DNA of 64,000 bases from Isoetes taiwanensis (taxonomy: Eukaryota; Streptophyta; Lycopodiopsida; Isoetales; Isoetaceae). The notes beneath the pieces were generated by a model. It had not been told where the DNA came from. It saw only the letters and a program-made list of their open reading frames with translations, and did no database searches. A program made the translations under genes and the position numbers. The DNA is taken from positions 880,508-944,507 of the forward strand of contig JAJEKV010000008.1 in NCBI GenBank assembly GCA_021234155.1, in the 5' to 3' direction. This document shows positions 35,092 to 46,388 of this stretch, one piece after another. The number at the start of each line of letters is the position of its first letter. The first letter of the stretch is position 1.

Positions 35092-38000
35092 TTGGAATTC
35101 GAAATGGGAAATGGCGGTGTTGTGTCATTGTTCTTGCAAAATTTATTGCAATTCATTCATCTGTCCCACTATGGATTTGGAATTCGCCTTCCCCGTCTTC
35201 TTTGGCCAAGAACCGAGTGCAATTTGATCCCGGCACAATTCTATCAGGCTTACAACAATTTCAGGCAGCAATCGAAGATTTATGGAGTCTTTGCCTTAGT
35301 TCTCAGTAAAAATTTTGATGACAAGATGATTCCCGGTAGAGGTATGCCATAAGCTTCTTGCACGCGTTCTTGGATAGCGTGGACACTTAATTTTTAATTG
35401 TTGTGCCTTGATAGGAGAAAGGCGAACACCTTTGATGTCCAAGATGAAACAAGAACAGAGGATATTCAACATGAAAACAGATATGAAGGTATGTTGTTAG
35501 TGCTTGTTTAGTCTTTGTAATAACCGATGAATTTTGTAATGATATTGAATGTAAAAACTTCATCTAAGGTGGTGGATGTTTACTCAGAAGATGCACATGC
35601 TGAAGTTGTCTTTGAATGACACAAATCTGAATGTAGAGGATCCGTGTAATTCAGGATTTATTATATTGTTGTTTGTTTGTGTAAAAAGAAACTTCATGAC
35701 TAACCTTAGTTCTTGATTTATCTTTCCGTAAATTGGTGGTGAATTTTAACACAAACCCGATTTTATGGCGAGAGACGGCACATGGTGAATTACATCAAAA
35801 TGAGACACAAGCTCAATGGATATTGAAGGTATGTCAAGTTTATCTCCAGTTGTTTTTATGAATCCTTTACAAATTAACTTTTGTTAGCTTCTTCACGTGT
35901 TCTTTTCGGGAAGAAGAGAATCAACAAAGAAGAAAAGAAAGACAAAGACAGGAGAAAAGGGAGGCTGCAGGTGATGAACAAGCCAAGCTGAATGGTGATT
36001 TCAGCACAAAAAAAAAAAAAAAGAAAAGATTGTCAAAGAATATTGGCAAACTTGTTAATAATATTTGTAGGAATGCTAGCGAAAAAAGATAGGGAAGATA
36101 TTCTAAGGGGGTGCAGCCAAATGATTGCACGGTCTAGGTGTTCAAACCACCAAAGAATTCAAAACAATGAAAGCTATAGTGGACAACTTGAAGGATTCAT
36201 TTGCAGCCCACAAATATGCAAAGGATCTGACGATGCATGGAGAGCAAGAAGTGTTTTGCCATGGCTTACTCACACAATCTTGACACAAATAGAAGGGCCT
36301 TTTGCAAAGCAACTAAACCTGAATAGAAGAATTGTCTACATTCTTTGTTAAGAGAAGACTTGCTGCTTCTTGAACATGGGGAAGGACCATGGTCAATGTT
36401 CAAGAAAAGCACTTTCGGTGACAAGCTTTCTTATGATCCCGGAGGTTTTGGAGGAATAACACCTTTTCGAGTATCACCTTGCAAAAAACATGTGGTGAAG
36501 ATCGACTAGGCAAAGGAGTGAATATAATGCATCCCTTGCATTTTCTAGAGGAAACTCAAGTAAGTGTTTCTATATATTGATTTTTACAAGCCCTTTTAAA
36601 TTTTTTTATAACTTGTGAATTTGCACTTGCGGTTACTTTCTATAAACGTTTTCTTCTTGAATATCCCAAGTTTGACTTGTCTTTTTCGATGTTTCATGCT
36701 CTGAAACCACCATATGTAAGGAAGGTTAGGGATAGAGAAACTTGCAGTTGTGTGTATCACATGAAAACAGATTTCATTAGGCAAGCAATAAATAAGGTTA
36801 GGCATGATGAGAAATTACATGGAGCTAGTCAACAAGTGCACTTGTGTGGTTTGTGGCCCCCGGCCCAACTTGCATGGCAAATAAATGTACATACTCTTCT
36901 ACCGATTGAGCTTTGGAGATCACTGGTTTGTCCAAGGGATGATGAAACAGAGGAGTGGCATGCACATGACTATTTGACTCTCAAGTGCAAGAATTGTGGA
37001 CCTGCCAAGTTACCAACTTGTCCAAATGAATTGAAATACATACCCGTGAGCTTTGGAGATCACTGGTTTGTCCAAGGGATGATGAAACAGAGGAGTGGCA
37101 TGCACATGACTATTTGACTCTCAAGTGCAAGACCAAGTTACCAACTTGTCCAAATGAATTGAAATACATTCCAGGACATAACATTGAATGGAAGACCTAT
37201 GACAAGGTTAGAATTCAGCTTTATTTTATCCCAAGTTATATCACATTGATCTGTCATTACCATTGCAGGTACTTGAACCCATAGGAGAATCTGTGCCTGA
37301 TGGCAAGGGAGGGTACAAGATTTCTACTAAACCAGTTACCAAACTGGTTTACAAATGCACAACTGCTGTAGATATTATCCAGGAAGCCAAGAGTGTCTTA
37401 AAAGAGCTTATACCACATAATTATGAAGGAAGATGGCGAGGCCAAACAATTCGTGGAGTGTTTGGCAACATTTTTTCAAAGGACACCATAGTTTCTGTCT
37501 ATAGATTTTGGTTTGAGAATTATACTTTTAAGATTCAAGAGATCTGAGAGTCTACTTGGAAGAATGATCAATGCACAATTTTTAGTGCATATTACATACG
37601 GACATGCAACATTGTCGAGGATGATCCAAGTTTGGATGAAAATGAGAGAAGAATTAAAAAGAGACTCATTTCTACATATCAGGATGACGAGGACCATGAT
37701 ACCTTGTTTGTGCAATATTGTTTGAACAAGCATCATGCATTTCTGACATAACAGACACATCATGTGGTCTGATGGTTGCTCATCTCAGTTCAAAGGAGCA
37801 AGGAACTTTTATTTCCTTGGTAGGAACTACCATACCAATGGCATTCCAATAAATTGGAATTACTTTGCCTCCTATCATGGCAAAGGTAACTACATTCTTT
37901 TGTCAATGGATTTATAGTTTTAACTTTTTTTTTTTTGGTGATAATAGAACGGTGAACATGATGGTGGCTTTGGAGCTGTCATTAAACGAGCTCTTACACA

Positions 38001-38869
38001 TGAGATGTTGAAAAGAGGATCGATTACCACTTTCGAGAAAATGCACATGATGCAAAAGTTTTTCCCGGTCAAGCATTTCGGGGACAACTCCACAATCGAG
38101 GGCAAAGACAAAAGTTCGGTATCTTTGAAATCTTGCTTTTAATCGGTAGTGTGTGCTGCAATCATCGCTTTTTGAATGTTATTGTGTGTTGAAATACCGG
38201 TTTCTTTCCTAAACATGTTTTTTCTCGGAAATTGGAGTAGACGAGGTTGATAGGTCGAAAAGGTATGATTGTGCTACACTTTCTCGGTTCAAGCAAGTTC
38301 CATTCCATCGGGCCAATTCAAGCTACGATCCTACACAAGTTGCTCATATGGATTACGCTTGTTTCTGTCATAATTGTTGGTTAGGCAAACATGCCAAGTG
38401 CCCTAACAAAGGTAGAATAGGCACATGGCAATACTATGAGCCGACCCAGTGCCGATTATGTGGAAGATGTTGTGGATGGCCCCGCTTTTTGAAGGTGATC
38501 CTCAATGGAAGTCACGATATTCTTGCAACCGGAGATAATTTTTTCTCAGAAGTTGCAGCCGGACAACAAGGAGAATGTGGACTTCTATGTCTTTGAAGTG
38601 CACAAAAGGTGAAACATGTGGTGAAGGCATTCAAAGATCCATGGGGCCAAAAGTTTGCCGAAATGAGGTAGTTGTCCTTTGGATTATTCTACAAGTTCTT
38701 AGGGGGCAGCAGATATGAGTTACTGGTAAATGAACCAGAGTGTAATGTTTATAGTCATTTGGTTACTTCTGTTTGCTTTGAGTTGAGCAAGATTAGTGGT
38801 AACTGTTTTGATCTGCCAGAAGATACACATAACCAAATATTGGACAGGCTTGCCCGAGCAGTGCATTGA
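35092..38869 (+). pseudogene. Transposase-like gene of the 7.2-kb element
   Basis: A multi-exon gene, broken in places. The first exon (35092-35352) is uncharacterised; a Lys/Arg/Glu-rich part follows at about 35.9 kb. A Cys-containing part lies at 36.7-37.2 kb. Then LEPIGESVPDGKGG...GRWRGQTIRGVFGN and a decayed segment ending FENYTFKIQE; then at about 37.76 kb WSDGCSSQFKGARNFYFLG, NWNYFASYHGKG, and after an intron EHDGGFGAVIKRALTHEML. A Cys-rich C-terminal module follows (CFCHNC, CRLCGRCCGW), ending at the stop at 38869. A conserved Asp in D-F-A-E-N-Y-like sequence, an SDG..QFK motif and HGKG...DG recall uncharacterised transposon-type proteins with a DDE-like core; this is from memory of such families and is not certain. 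Introns of GT-AG type are visible, for example 37206-37268. Confidence 0.6.
36908..37172 (+). repeat. 140-bp tandem duplication in the transposase-like gene
   Basis: The segment starting gagctttggagatcactggtttg at 36908 repeats from 37048 with near identity for about 125 bp; the second copy lacks about 12 bp ('aattgtggacctg'). The duplication repeats part of the Cys-containing exon and puts stops in the second copy. High identity means it is younger than the element. Confidence 0.9.
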
Positions 38870-38939
38870 TAGCTCAAAACTCAGATGAACCTGCATCAAG
38901 TGAGCTGAATTTGACAAAAAGAACAAGAAACTCGGGGAA

Positions 38940-39225
38940 AAAGAAGAGAACAGACTAATTCTTTTAAATTGTACATTGTATACCATTCTATGATTGTAAC
39001 CATTGTTACAAACCATTGTATTGAAATTTTAACCATTGTATTGTATGGTCATTGATTTGTAATGAAATTCTAACCAATTCATTGTAATGAATTGGAATTG
39101 TGTTTGAATTTAGTTTGAATTGAATTTGAATGTCAATTGAATTGGAAATGTCTTTGAATTGTGTGTGAATTGAAAATGAATTAGAAGTGTGTTTGCATTG
39201 AAATTTGTATGAATTATACTTCTAA
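38940..39225. repeat. Low-complexity region of gaattg and accattgtattg motifs
   Basis: Short words (accattgt, gaattg, gtttgaatt) recur dozens of times between the 3' ends of the two convergent genes. No gene here. It may contain 3' processing signals for both. Confidence 0.7.
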
Positions 39226-39429
39226 CTTTCATACATAAGATATTCATAACAAAAGTGCAAAATAGCAAGCAAACATATCATTTGATTCATAAGAAACTCT
39301 GTCATTTCATATAAGTGTTACACAAAATATTTCAAAAACTTACTGCACCTAAGGGGAAAATTGGTGCAGTAAAAGCAGTATTGTCAACATGAAAAAGCAG
39401 TATTGTCAACATGAAGATTAAAGCGGTGT

Positions 39430-41870
39430 GCCAACATGAGGATTACAAATGCAACTTCTTATGCATCTTCTTCTCCAAGCAGTTCTCCATGGTAACATCA
39501 TCCTCCATGGGGCTGTGCGGGCTTTAATGGAGACAAATAAAGACACTTTCCTCTGTCTTTGGAGACAATATCTCACGTGCTGGTGAGATCACCACTGTGC
39601 TCAACTCTCGACCTGCAAACAAAACAAGTCAATGTTAAGAAATTTATTTGTGCAAACCAAATTTGCAAGATAACACTTACAAGTGCTCAAGGTAATTGGC
39701 ATTTCTTGAACAAAGTACGCGAATCTGAACCCCGGAGGATCTCGCATAATACAAGTTAGGTCGATCTAAAATAAAACTATTGAACACATGTCTTTGAAAA
39801 AGTGCTTACCTTTTTTAAGCGGAGTGTTCATTTCGGATAAACCCTCCTTTGAAACCTCGGTTTCCAAAAGACACCTTCTGTCCAACCACTTTTGAAATTT
39901 TTTCGCATTTAAAAAAAGCTGTGTAAAGTCAAATGCACATGAGTAAATGATATATATGTTGAAATGTTGCTTACCTTTCATTTTTGGAGACAAATCATGC
40001 ACTGCAAAATAGTGCTGGACAACCATCACTGGTAATGTCTGCAGCAAAAAAAATCTTAAGTAATTGTACTCAACTACCTTCTTAAGTAATTGTTAAGTAA
40101 TTGTTAAGCAAAAAATCTTAAGTAATTGTTAATTTTTACTGTTTGCTTTCTTGCCTATCGAGGACTATCTTCACGAGCTAAGTGAGAAAACTTCATTGGA
40201 CTAACCTTGTCCACATCAATTGGATCTGCAAGGAATAAACAAACTTCAAGCAAGCTTTAACTAACTTGAGAAAATACTGAATAAGTACCTAGATCTATGG
40301 GTTTTTGACCACATGACTTAGTGGCGGAGTCCTTGTTATTCTTTTCTTTGCCACTCGACGGGGCTGAAAATCTGAACTTGGTGGATCATTATACATAGAG
40401 GTGCTCGAGCTAGTTTCTTCTCTGAATCTCTTCTTGGGTGTCACCTCCTTACGCTTTTTCCGGTCCTTCTTTGGTTTTTCGGTTTTTCTACTTCTTACGT
40501 TTACGTTTCTTCACTTGATTCTTCTTCATCTGAACACGGTGGCTTGAGTTCCTTGAAACCAAGTTCATCAAGAATACTTGGAGGAACCTCAACATCACAG
40601 ACCAGATGCAATGCAATGCATACCTTCCGGCACAACAACTTTGAAACATATTACATGGTAAATATGACCACATGAATTAAACAACATGCAATTCATATTC
40701 TTCTCGAAAATGAAGGCCACAAACCCTCACATGTGGTTGCCCCTTTGGACATTGGGAAATTATAAGTTCCCATTCCCGTTTTGGGAGATTCTTCTTGGAT
40801 TTCTCATTTTGATGCAAGTGAGCCCACATGCTTGCACTTGGCATGCCAAAACTTCATGTTAGTTTCATAATTATCAATATCGAGAATTGAGAATAGAAAT
40901 TTCTTTTCTTTAGTTCTTTTCAAACCAGGGTGTTCACCTTCGACATCCGCTTGTCTAGAAAAGCTTGGAGAGCTTGCTCATCCCTTTGCAACTCTTGTAT
41001 TGCAGCTTCTTGATCGGGGACAAATCAGGTTTTGCAATTCCATCCATGTCTTCCTCTTCTCCTTTATCTCGCCTTCTAGATCCTTGAAGTTTGCATTGGA
41101 GTTGCTGATGGAACCTTCCATTCTCAAATGGTCGGTCTGTTTTTACGCACCAATTCCTTCTTCTTGGCGTCCTCATACATATGGGAAAGTGACGTGATGT
41201 GATTCAAAGAAGGCGATGGTGTTCTTCTCGAAAGCATTCACATGTTCTTTTGTTCACCAGCTTGGCCAATCCTGTAAGCATCTGGCTGCAAGACTTGCCC
41301 AATTAACCTTAAACTTCGTCGAGGATACTCGCAATGCCTTTGCAATATGTGACCGGGCAAAAGCCCTTGCAAAAAGGGTTCTCAATTCATTATTTGGAAG
41401 CGGTTTCCGATAAAGTCTCTCTATCAAATCGAGAGAGTCTTTGTCTTGAACTGGGGCTTGATTAACTTGATGTGTATCTTGCCGTTTTGGGCATAGGTTT
41501 TCCCGGACACGCAAAAATCAGCACTTGGAACATCTCGCCCATTTGATACTTCTTGGATTCTTTCCCTCCATCGAAAGTTTCGATTCTTTGCAAACTCAAT
41601 GGGTGTTCTTGCAAAAAGTAACTCTGCAAAACCGAAGTTCTTAGCTTGGTCCCTTAAAAAATTTAGAAATGCAAGGGGGAGCTTGTACCTCGTAGGAATT
41701 GGTTTTGGTCGCCATGCTTCAAGGCTGCGAATTCGGATCAAAAAGCGAGTTTTCGAACTCAAAACATGAATTATCTCCAAATTCATTGAAGATACTGCAC
41801 TGATGGGTCGGACGATTCCGGAAATCATTAATTTCAGCAACCCGAGGAGAATTAATCACTGATTCATCAT
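39430..41870 (-). pseudogene. Second gene of the 7.2-kb element, unidentified
   Basis: Minus-strand coding traces start near 41870 and run toward the middle of the element. Best parts: RNRPTHQCSIFNEFG at about 41.8 kb; the frame 41514-41254 with DSLDLIERLYRKPLPNNELRTLFARAFARSHIAKALRVSS; FEKNTIAFFESHHVTSLSHMYEDAKKKELV; and around 40.65 kb CGLHFREEYELHVV and CGHIYHVICF, a Cys/His-rich piece. A Lys-rich stretch (KRKRKK) lies near 40.49 kb. No family recognised. Convergence with the transposase-like gene, and the shared TIRs, suggest it is the accessory protein of the element. Stops in all frames make it dead. Confidence 0.42.
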
Positions 41871-42053
41871 GGATTCACCTTTATGCGAAAGTTCACGCCA
41901 AAAACTTTCTCCCGGCCCGGTGGCCTTCTCCGCCGTCCCACCCCTTTTTAACTTTATGGTGGAGCGACTCGTCAATTCTTTTGCGCGTCCGCTGTTGCTT
42001 TCGTGTAAAAACGAAAGTAAAGTGCTAAAAAACTGCTTGACGGGCGGAAAATG

Positions 42054-42078
42054 GCACATATCAAGCATAAACACACCC
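42054..42078 (-). repeat. Right terminal inverted repeat of the 7.2-kb element
   Basis: Plus strand ends ...gcacatatcaagcataaacacaccc, the inverted partner of 34895-34919. Followed by aaaaaggaatatt. Confidence 0.7.
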
Positions 42079-42308
42079 AAAAAGGAATATTATCATGCAA
42101 CTCAAATTCAAGACAAAATTGCAAATTGTCTAAAGAACCTTTAGGATTTCCATTATGAGAGTTATGCTTTGTGCTTAGATTTTAAGTTAAAGCACATGTA
42201 TTTCTTCCATGTTTTATTGTGTTGCAGATTCGATGTCATAGCACAACATGCTGATTGTGAAGCAATTAAATTTTAATTGGACAAAAAGTGCATTTATTGA
42301 ATGTAGTC

Positions 42309-43867
42309 ATAGTTGGGCCGACCCACCGACCTAGCCGACCTGCCGACCTAGGTGGGAGAAGGCCGACTTAGGTGGGGATTTTTTGCCGACCTACCGACCT
42401 ATTCCGCCAAAATTCAACTTTCTTTTTTCCTGCAGTTAATGCATAAATAACATGTAATACATCTCTACTTCTAAATAAATAGTGAATACAGACAAGTTTA
42501 CACCTCAAATAATTTCTAAGAAATGCCAAAGGCATGGTAGGGTACAAATATAGGCCCAAGTTCAAGCTCAAAAGTAGTCTTAAGCATAAGCATATCCGCC
42601 ACTTATGTTGTCTGCAGCATTTGAGCAACGAGTAGGTAAACTTTACGCTTATGAGATCCTTATATTGCAGTCCTGAAATATATGCCAGACATTGTTTCCA
42701 AGCACTCATAATGCATTTCTTTAATTGTAAACCCATTCATTCAGCATGAAGTATATATTATGCCATGGCTGTTCAAAAAATGTGTTACATTCCCTTAATC
42801 TAAAAAGTTCACACTATTTCCCAAGAATCATTCATTTGTAATGTTCCCTTCTCAAGAAAATCATGGGCAAGGGGAACCAGATCGTACAAATCTGTCATGC
42901 AATATTTGGATGTGGTATTCCACCACATGTTCACTTTCAGCAGGAGAAACCTGGTATTTTTTTAAAAAAGGCAGCCGTCTATAGAGTCATAGGATCTATT
43001 AATGGATCTGCTTATACCTAACAAAAGCAAAAATCCAGCCTGATTATAGATACAAGAATAAGACTCCTTATGATTTTGCAAATACTCCTTATTTTTATGA
43101 TTTTGTATTACACAGTGAAATAGTGATGAACAGAGAAATATGGTATGTAGAAGATAGAAACAATGGAAATCAGATTGAATACCTCAAGAGATGGTGATAT
43201 CAGCCCAAGGGTAGCTCCACACCTGCAGCCTTTCACAGTCCTTATCAACCCATATTTTCCTGCAAAACAACCAGAATCACATCATTTTTCTTCATTCGAT
43301 TTATGAAGATCCTTATAGCCATCTCAATCTATTAGATAATATGCACATTCTTGACAAGATACACTGCGATTTCGGGTTAGGTTGAATAGCCCCTTTCATT
43401 ACCGTCAAAGCATTCTTAAGATCGAGCTATGGACATGGTTACGAGCCATTTATTCCGATTGGGTCTTCTTTCAACCTTCACATTCACAACACTTAGTTAA
43501 TCTATTCCCTAATCCGGCTGAATGGGCGCGGTGCATTTACATTTACAAGCATCAAGACTAGTTTTGATGGAAGAAGGTACCATGGCTCCGGTTTGGCGGC
43601 ATACGCGGCGGATTTGGCAATGTCCGGTGCTTGCAATGATGAAAAGCAGTAGGAACACTTTCGGGTTTAGATTTGGTTGCCAAATCTCTTGAAAATCCTC
43701 TGTTCCCACTTGTTTTTGGACCCACGAAGCGTAATGCAACAGAGTGAAGGGGGGAAAAAAATTTTTTGGGTTTTAGGACCCATCCGGCCGTGGGTCGGAT
43801 TAGCGCGACTCCGACCTAGGTCGGAAACGCTCGGCTTTTAGGGCCGACCTAGGTCGGCCCCAACCAT
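42309..43867. mobile_element. 1.56-kb Mutator-like element with GCCGACCTAGGT terminal arrays
   Basis: Flanked by a perfect direct repeat GAATGTAGTC (42299-42308 and 43868-43877), a 10-bp target duplication in the Mutator size range. Ends are inverted: left ATAGTTGGGCCGACC, right, reverse-complemented, ATGGTTGGGGCCGACC. Both subterminal regions are packed with 'ccgacctaggt' motifs. The perfect palindrome GGGCCGACCTAGGTCGGCCC lies at 43841-43860, and CCGACCTAGGTCGG at 43811-43824. No transposase frame. The inside has exon-like minus-strand pieces, for example a ~79-bp segment at about 43.18-43.27 kb between an AG acceptor and a GT donor and another near 42.85-42.96 kb (VNMWWNTTSKYC...AHDFLEKG), so a Pack-MULE is possible. 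Confidence 0.72.
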
Positions 43868-44688
43868 GAATGTAGTCATGCATGGAGATTTCACATGCCT
43901 TCTCAGAGGTTGCGCAAATAAATGTAGATGTGAATACACTGGCTTTGGCGGTAACGGAGTCAGTAGCTGCCCTGACCGAAGATTTGCCATGCTTTCTAAG
44001 AACAACAGGGCAGATGAGCATTAGAGGCATAGGGCAGATGAGCAGGTGAATCGATCCAATTTGAGGCCCAATACGGCACATAAGAACCTCAAGGCAACAA
44101 AAAATAGCTGATTTCTTTTATGTTTTAACAGAACAGGGCTCTTTCTCGCCATTCTGGAGCTCTTAGCTATGGAGTTCGGCCTTCGGATGATTGGTCTTCG
44201 GTGTTTGATGTTTGTTGTAGCCCACCATTTTCTTGCCAATCCGAGGAGTTGTGGCAAATACTTGATGGGTTTAAGGTTTGATTCTCGATGGGGCCATGGG
44301 AGAATGTGTTAAATGGATCATAATCATAAAAATGGGCTCGATGAAATTTTGTTGAGGCTGGAGGTTCAATCCTCCGGCCAGGGTTTTGCTTTCCTTTTTT
44401 TTTTATGCGGAGTCGAGGCTTTGTAGAGCCTTGGCGACCATTTTTCGTGAGAGTATGCCCACCATTGCTTCAACCATACTATCCGTTCTGCACCATTGAT
44501 GTTGGCATGCATGTTTCTCTTCAAAATTTGATCTGGCACAATACCGAGAATATCCACCAGGTCAATGGTAGGGAATAAAACTTGAACGTGACGCCATAAT
44601 GATACTTGCATAAGGATATAATACCAGATAACATTCTTTAGAGATTTTATAAAAAAATAAGAAATTACGACATCGCATATACCCTAAA

Positions 44689-46388
44689 TCTCTCCATTTA
44701 TGCTACCTCATTGTCACCTACTAATCGCATCGATCCGAGCCATCGGATCGTCATTCTGAGGAGGGGCGAGCCATTACATAAGAACTTTTCTCCATTCGGG
44801 ACCGGTTATCGGCGTCTTCTCCACAAAGAACTTCTTCCATTCTCCTTGCTTCCCTCCTTCCCGCCACGCTTTGTTAGGGCGCGGCATCGTTTTTCACATA
44901 TGTTTGTTCATGCACTATTGGTTGTTATTCACCTTAGGTGTTGCTATAATAATGATTTTCTTTGTTCCTCGGCATCATGCGCATTATTCTCCACTGCGGG
45001 GTGATCTTTGTTTATTTCCACCTGAGGGTGGCGATATTTATTTTTGTTCTCCACCCGTTGGGTGGCGCTTTTCTTCACCCTACGGGTGATGCTATCTCCA
45101 CTGCGGGTGATGCTATTTATTTCCACCTTGAGGGTGGCGCATATTTCTTTTCACATGATTGTTCTCCACCCGTTGGGTGGCGGCTTTTCTCCACCCCACG
45201 GGTGATGCTATGTTTTTATCTAACCATTCCGCGGTGTTTTTTAAGGTTCATTGTGTTGCTTGCAGGTTTTACGCCGTCTTTGGGGGCCCTGCTTTTTTCG
45301 GCTTCGCCATCAACCTATCTCCTTCGGTTCTCCAGGCAACACATTCAAGGTTGTTGGCGACCATTTCTCATTAGGGTTTTCTCGAAAACCGAAAAGGCGG
45401 GTTTTTTATCCCGATGAGAAGTTGTCGCCATTACCCTTCTATATTTACTGTGCATATTTTTTTTTTTCGGGTAGCCCTCGATATTGTTCCTATGGTCGGC
45501 TACCTATTGTTCCTATGGTAGACATTTATCACAATTACATTCATCGGTTCCATCTATGCTTCCTTTAGTTCATCATGCTTTAGGTTCATAGATAAACCGA
45601 TCACATAATATCCCCATATTAACTAAACAACCTTATCCATTTTGTTTGTATAGCAATAAAAGCCTGACCAGGCCTGAAATAACACTCTTAATTCAAACTT
45701 ATTATAACTATAGCATGTGCTCTTCGATGATGATGTGTTCTTAGAGTGTTGCATAATTCATGTAACTTTGGACATGACGCAACAGCCCTAACAACAACTG
45801 CCCTAAAATCTATGAAAGACGAGCACAACTTCCTCTTCAATCCAACTCTAAATTTAGGTTATTCCCTTCTACAAGTACCACATAAAAGTAACAATGAAAG
45901 AATCTCGGTCAATACACGACGTTACAAGGCACAAGTCTTCATCTAGACATTTCATCTTAACTAGGCACAAAAGCATACTCTCGGCCTCCAATACATTGAT
46001 GTACAACTTCCACCCATGGGCTTATATGAACAACCACATCTAATATAAAGGTGGACATGACCATCACGATGCATGTACATTTTAACAAGACATGGAACAC
46101 TCATCATGGTGCATGTACAATGTAACAAGACATGGGTATTCAAATTTAATAATTTGACTACATAGTCAAGGCCTTCAATGCCCCAAAGTTAATGCATGTA
46201 TTGGACAATATCATTTTAGTATCCACCCTTATATTTATAAAATAGGAACCCAGAGGACACCTAGAAGAAGAAATAAGTAATTATTCAAATGCAACAAGAG
46301 GCAATATCATCTACAAATCCAAGGAATTAAGTTTAATTTTTACAATGGAATTGTATTTATACCCGGCAACGCCGGGCACCAGTTACTA
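44689..46388 (+). mobile_element. Probable non-autonomous Helitron
   Basis: The 3' end has the Helitron signature: hairpin CCCGGC-AAC-GCCGGG (46361-46375), a 9-base spacer, then CTAG (46385-46388) followed by T. The best 5' candidate is A|TCTCTCCATTTATGC at 44689, giving 1.7 kb and the expected A|T target, but 5' Helitron ends are short and this one is less certain. No Rep-helicase gene. The interior holds a cluster of short CACC/GGTG hairpins (44991-45204) and a longer imperfect hairpin at about 45353-45434. Confidence 0.6.
44991..45204. repeat. Cluster of eight CACC-N-GGTG mini-hairpins
   Basis: Short dyads of the pattern ccacc(c)-N-(g)ggtgg/ggtgat at 44991-45006, 45018-45032, 45051-45065, 45076-45088, 45098-45110, 45123-45137, 45166-45180 and 45191-45204. 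They are separated by T-rich spacers ending 'ttctcc' or 'tttcc', and 'gggtgatgctat' recurs after several. Inside the probable Helitron; no coding function seen. Confidence 0.75.

Larger units (their letters stand above)
34895..42078. mobile_element. 7.2-kb TIR DNA transposon with two convergent genes
   Basis: Terminal inverted repeats of 25 bp: left GGATGTGTTTTTGCTTGACATATGC (34895-34919), right, reverse-complemented, GGGTGTGTTTATGCTTGATATGTGC (42054-42078); 21 of 25 positions agree. A-rich sequence abuts both ends (aaaa before, aaaaa after), so a short A-rich target duplication is possible but not provable. Inside, a plus-strand gene runs inward from the left end and a minus-strand gene runs inward from the right end. 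They meet at an AT-rich 0.6-kb middle. The plus-strand gene has transposase-like motifs. The superfamily is not one I can assign. Frameshifts and an internal duplication show it is inactive. Confidence 0.65.

Noticed and set aside
42368-42736. 122-residue minus-strand frame in the Mutator-like element as transposase
   Set aside because: Composition is Leu/Cys-rich with no DDE, zinc-finger or MULE motif; the element is too short to be autonomous.
44962-45568. Overlapping plus-strand frames of 151 and 105 residues
   Set aside because: They run through the mini-hairpin cluster in several frames at once. Repetitive DNA without stops, not a conserved protein.
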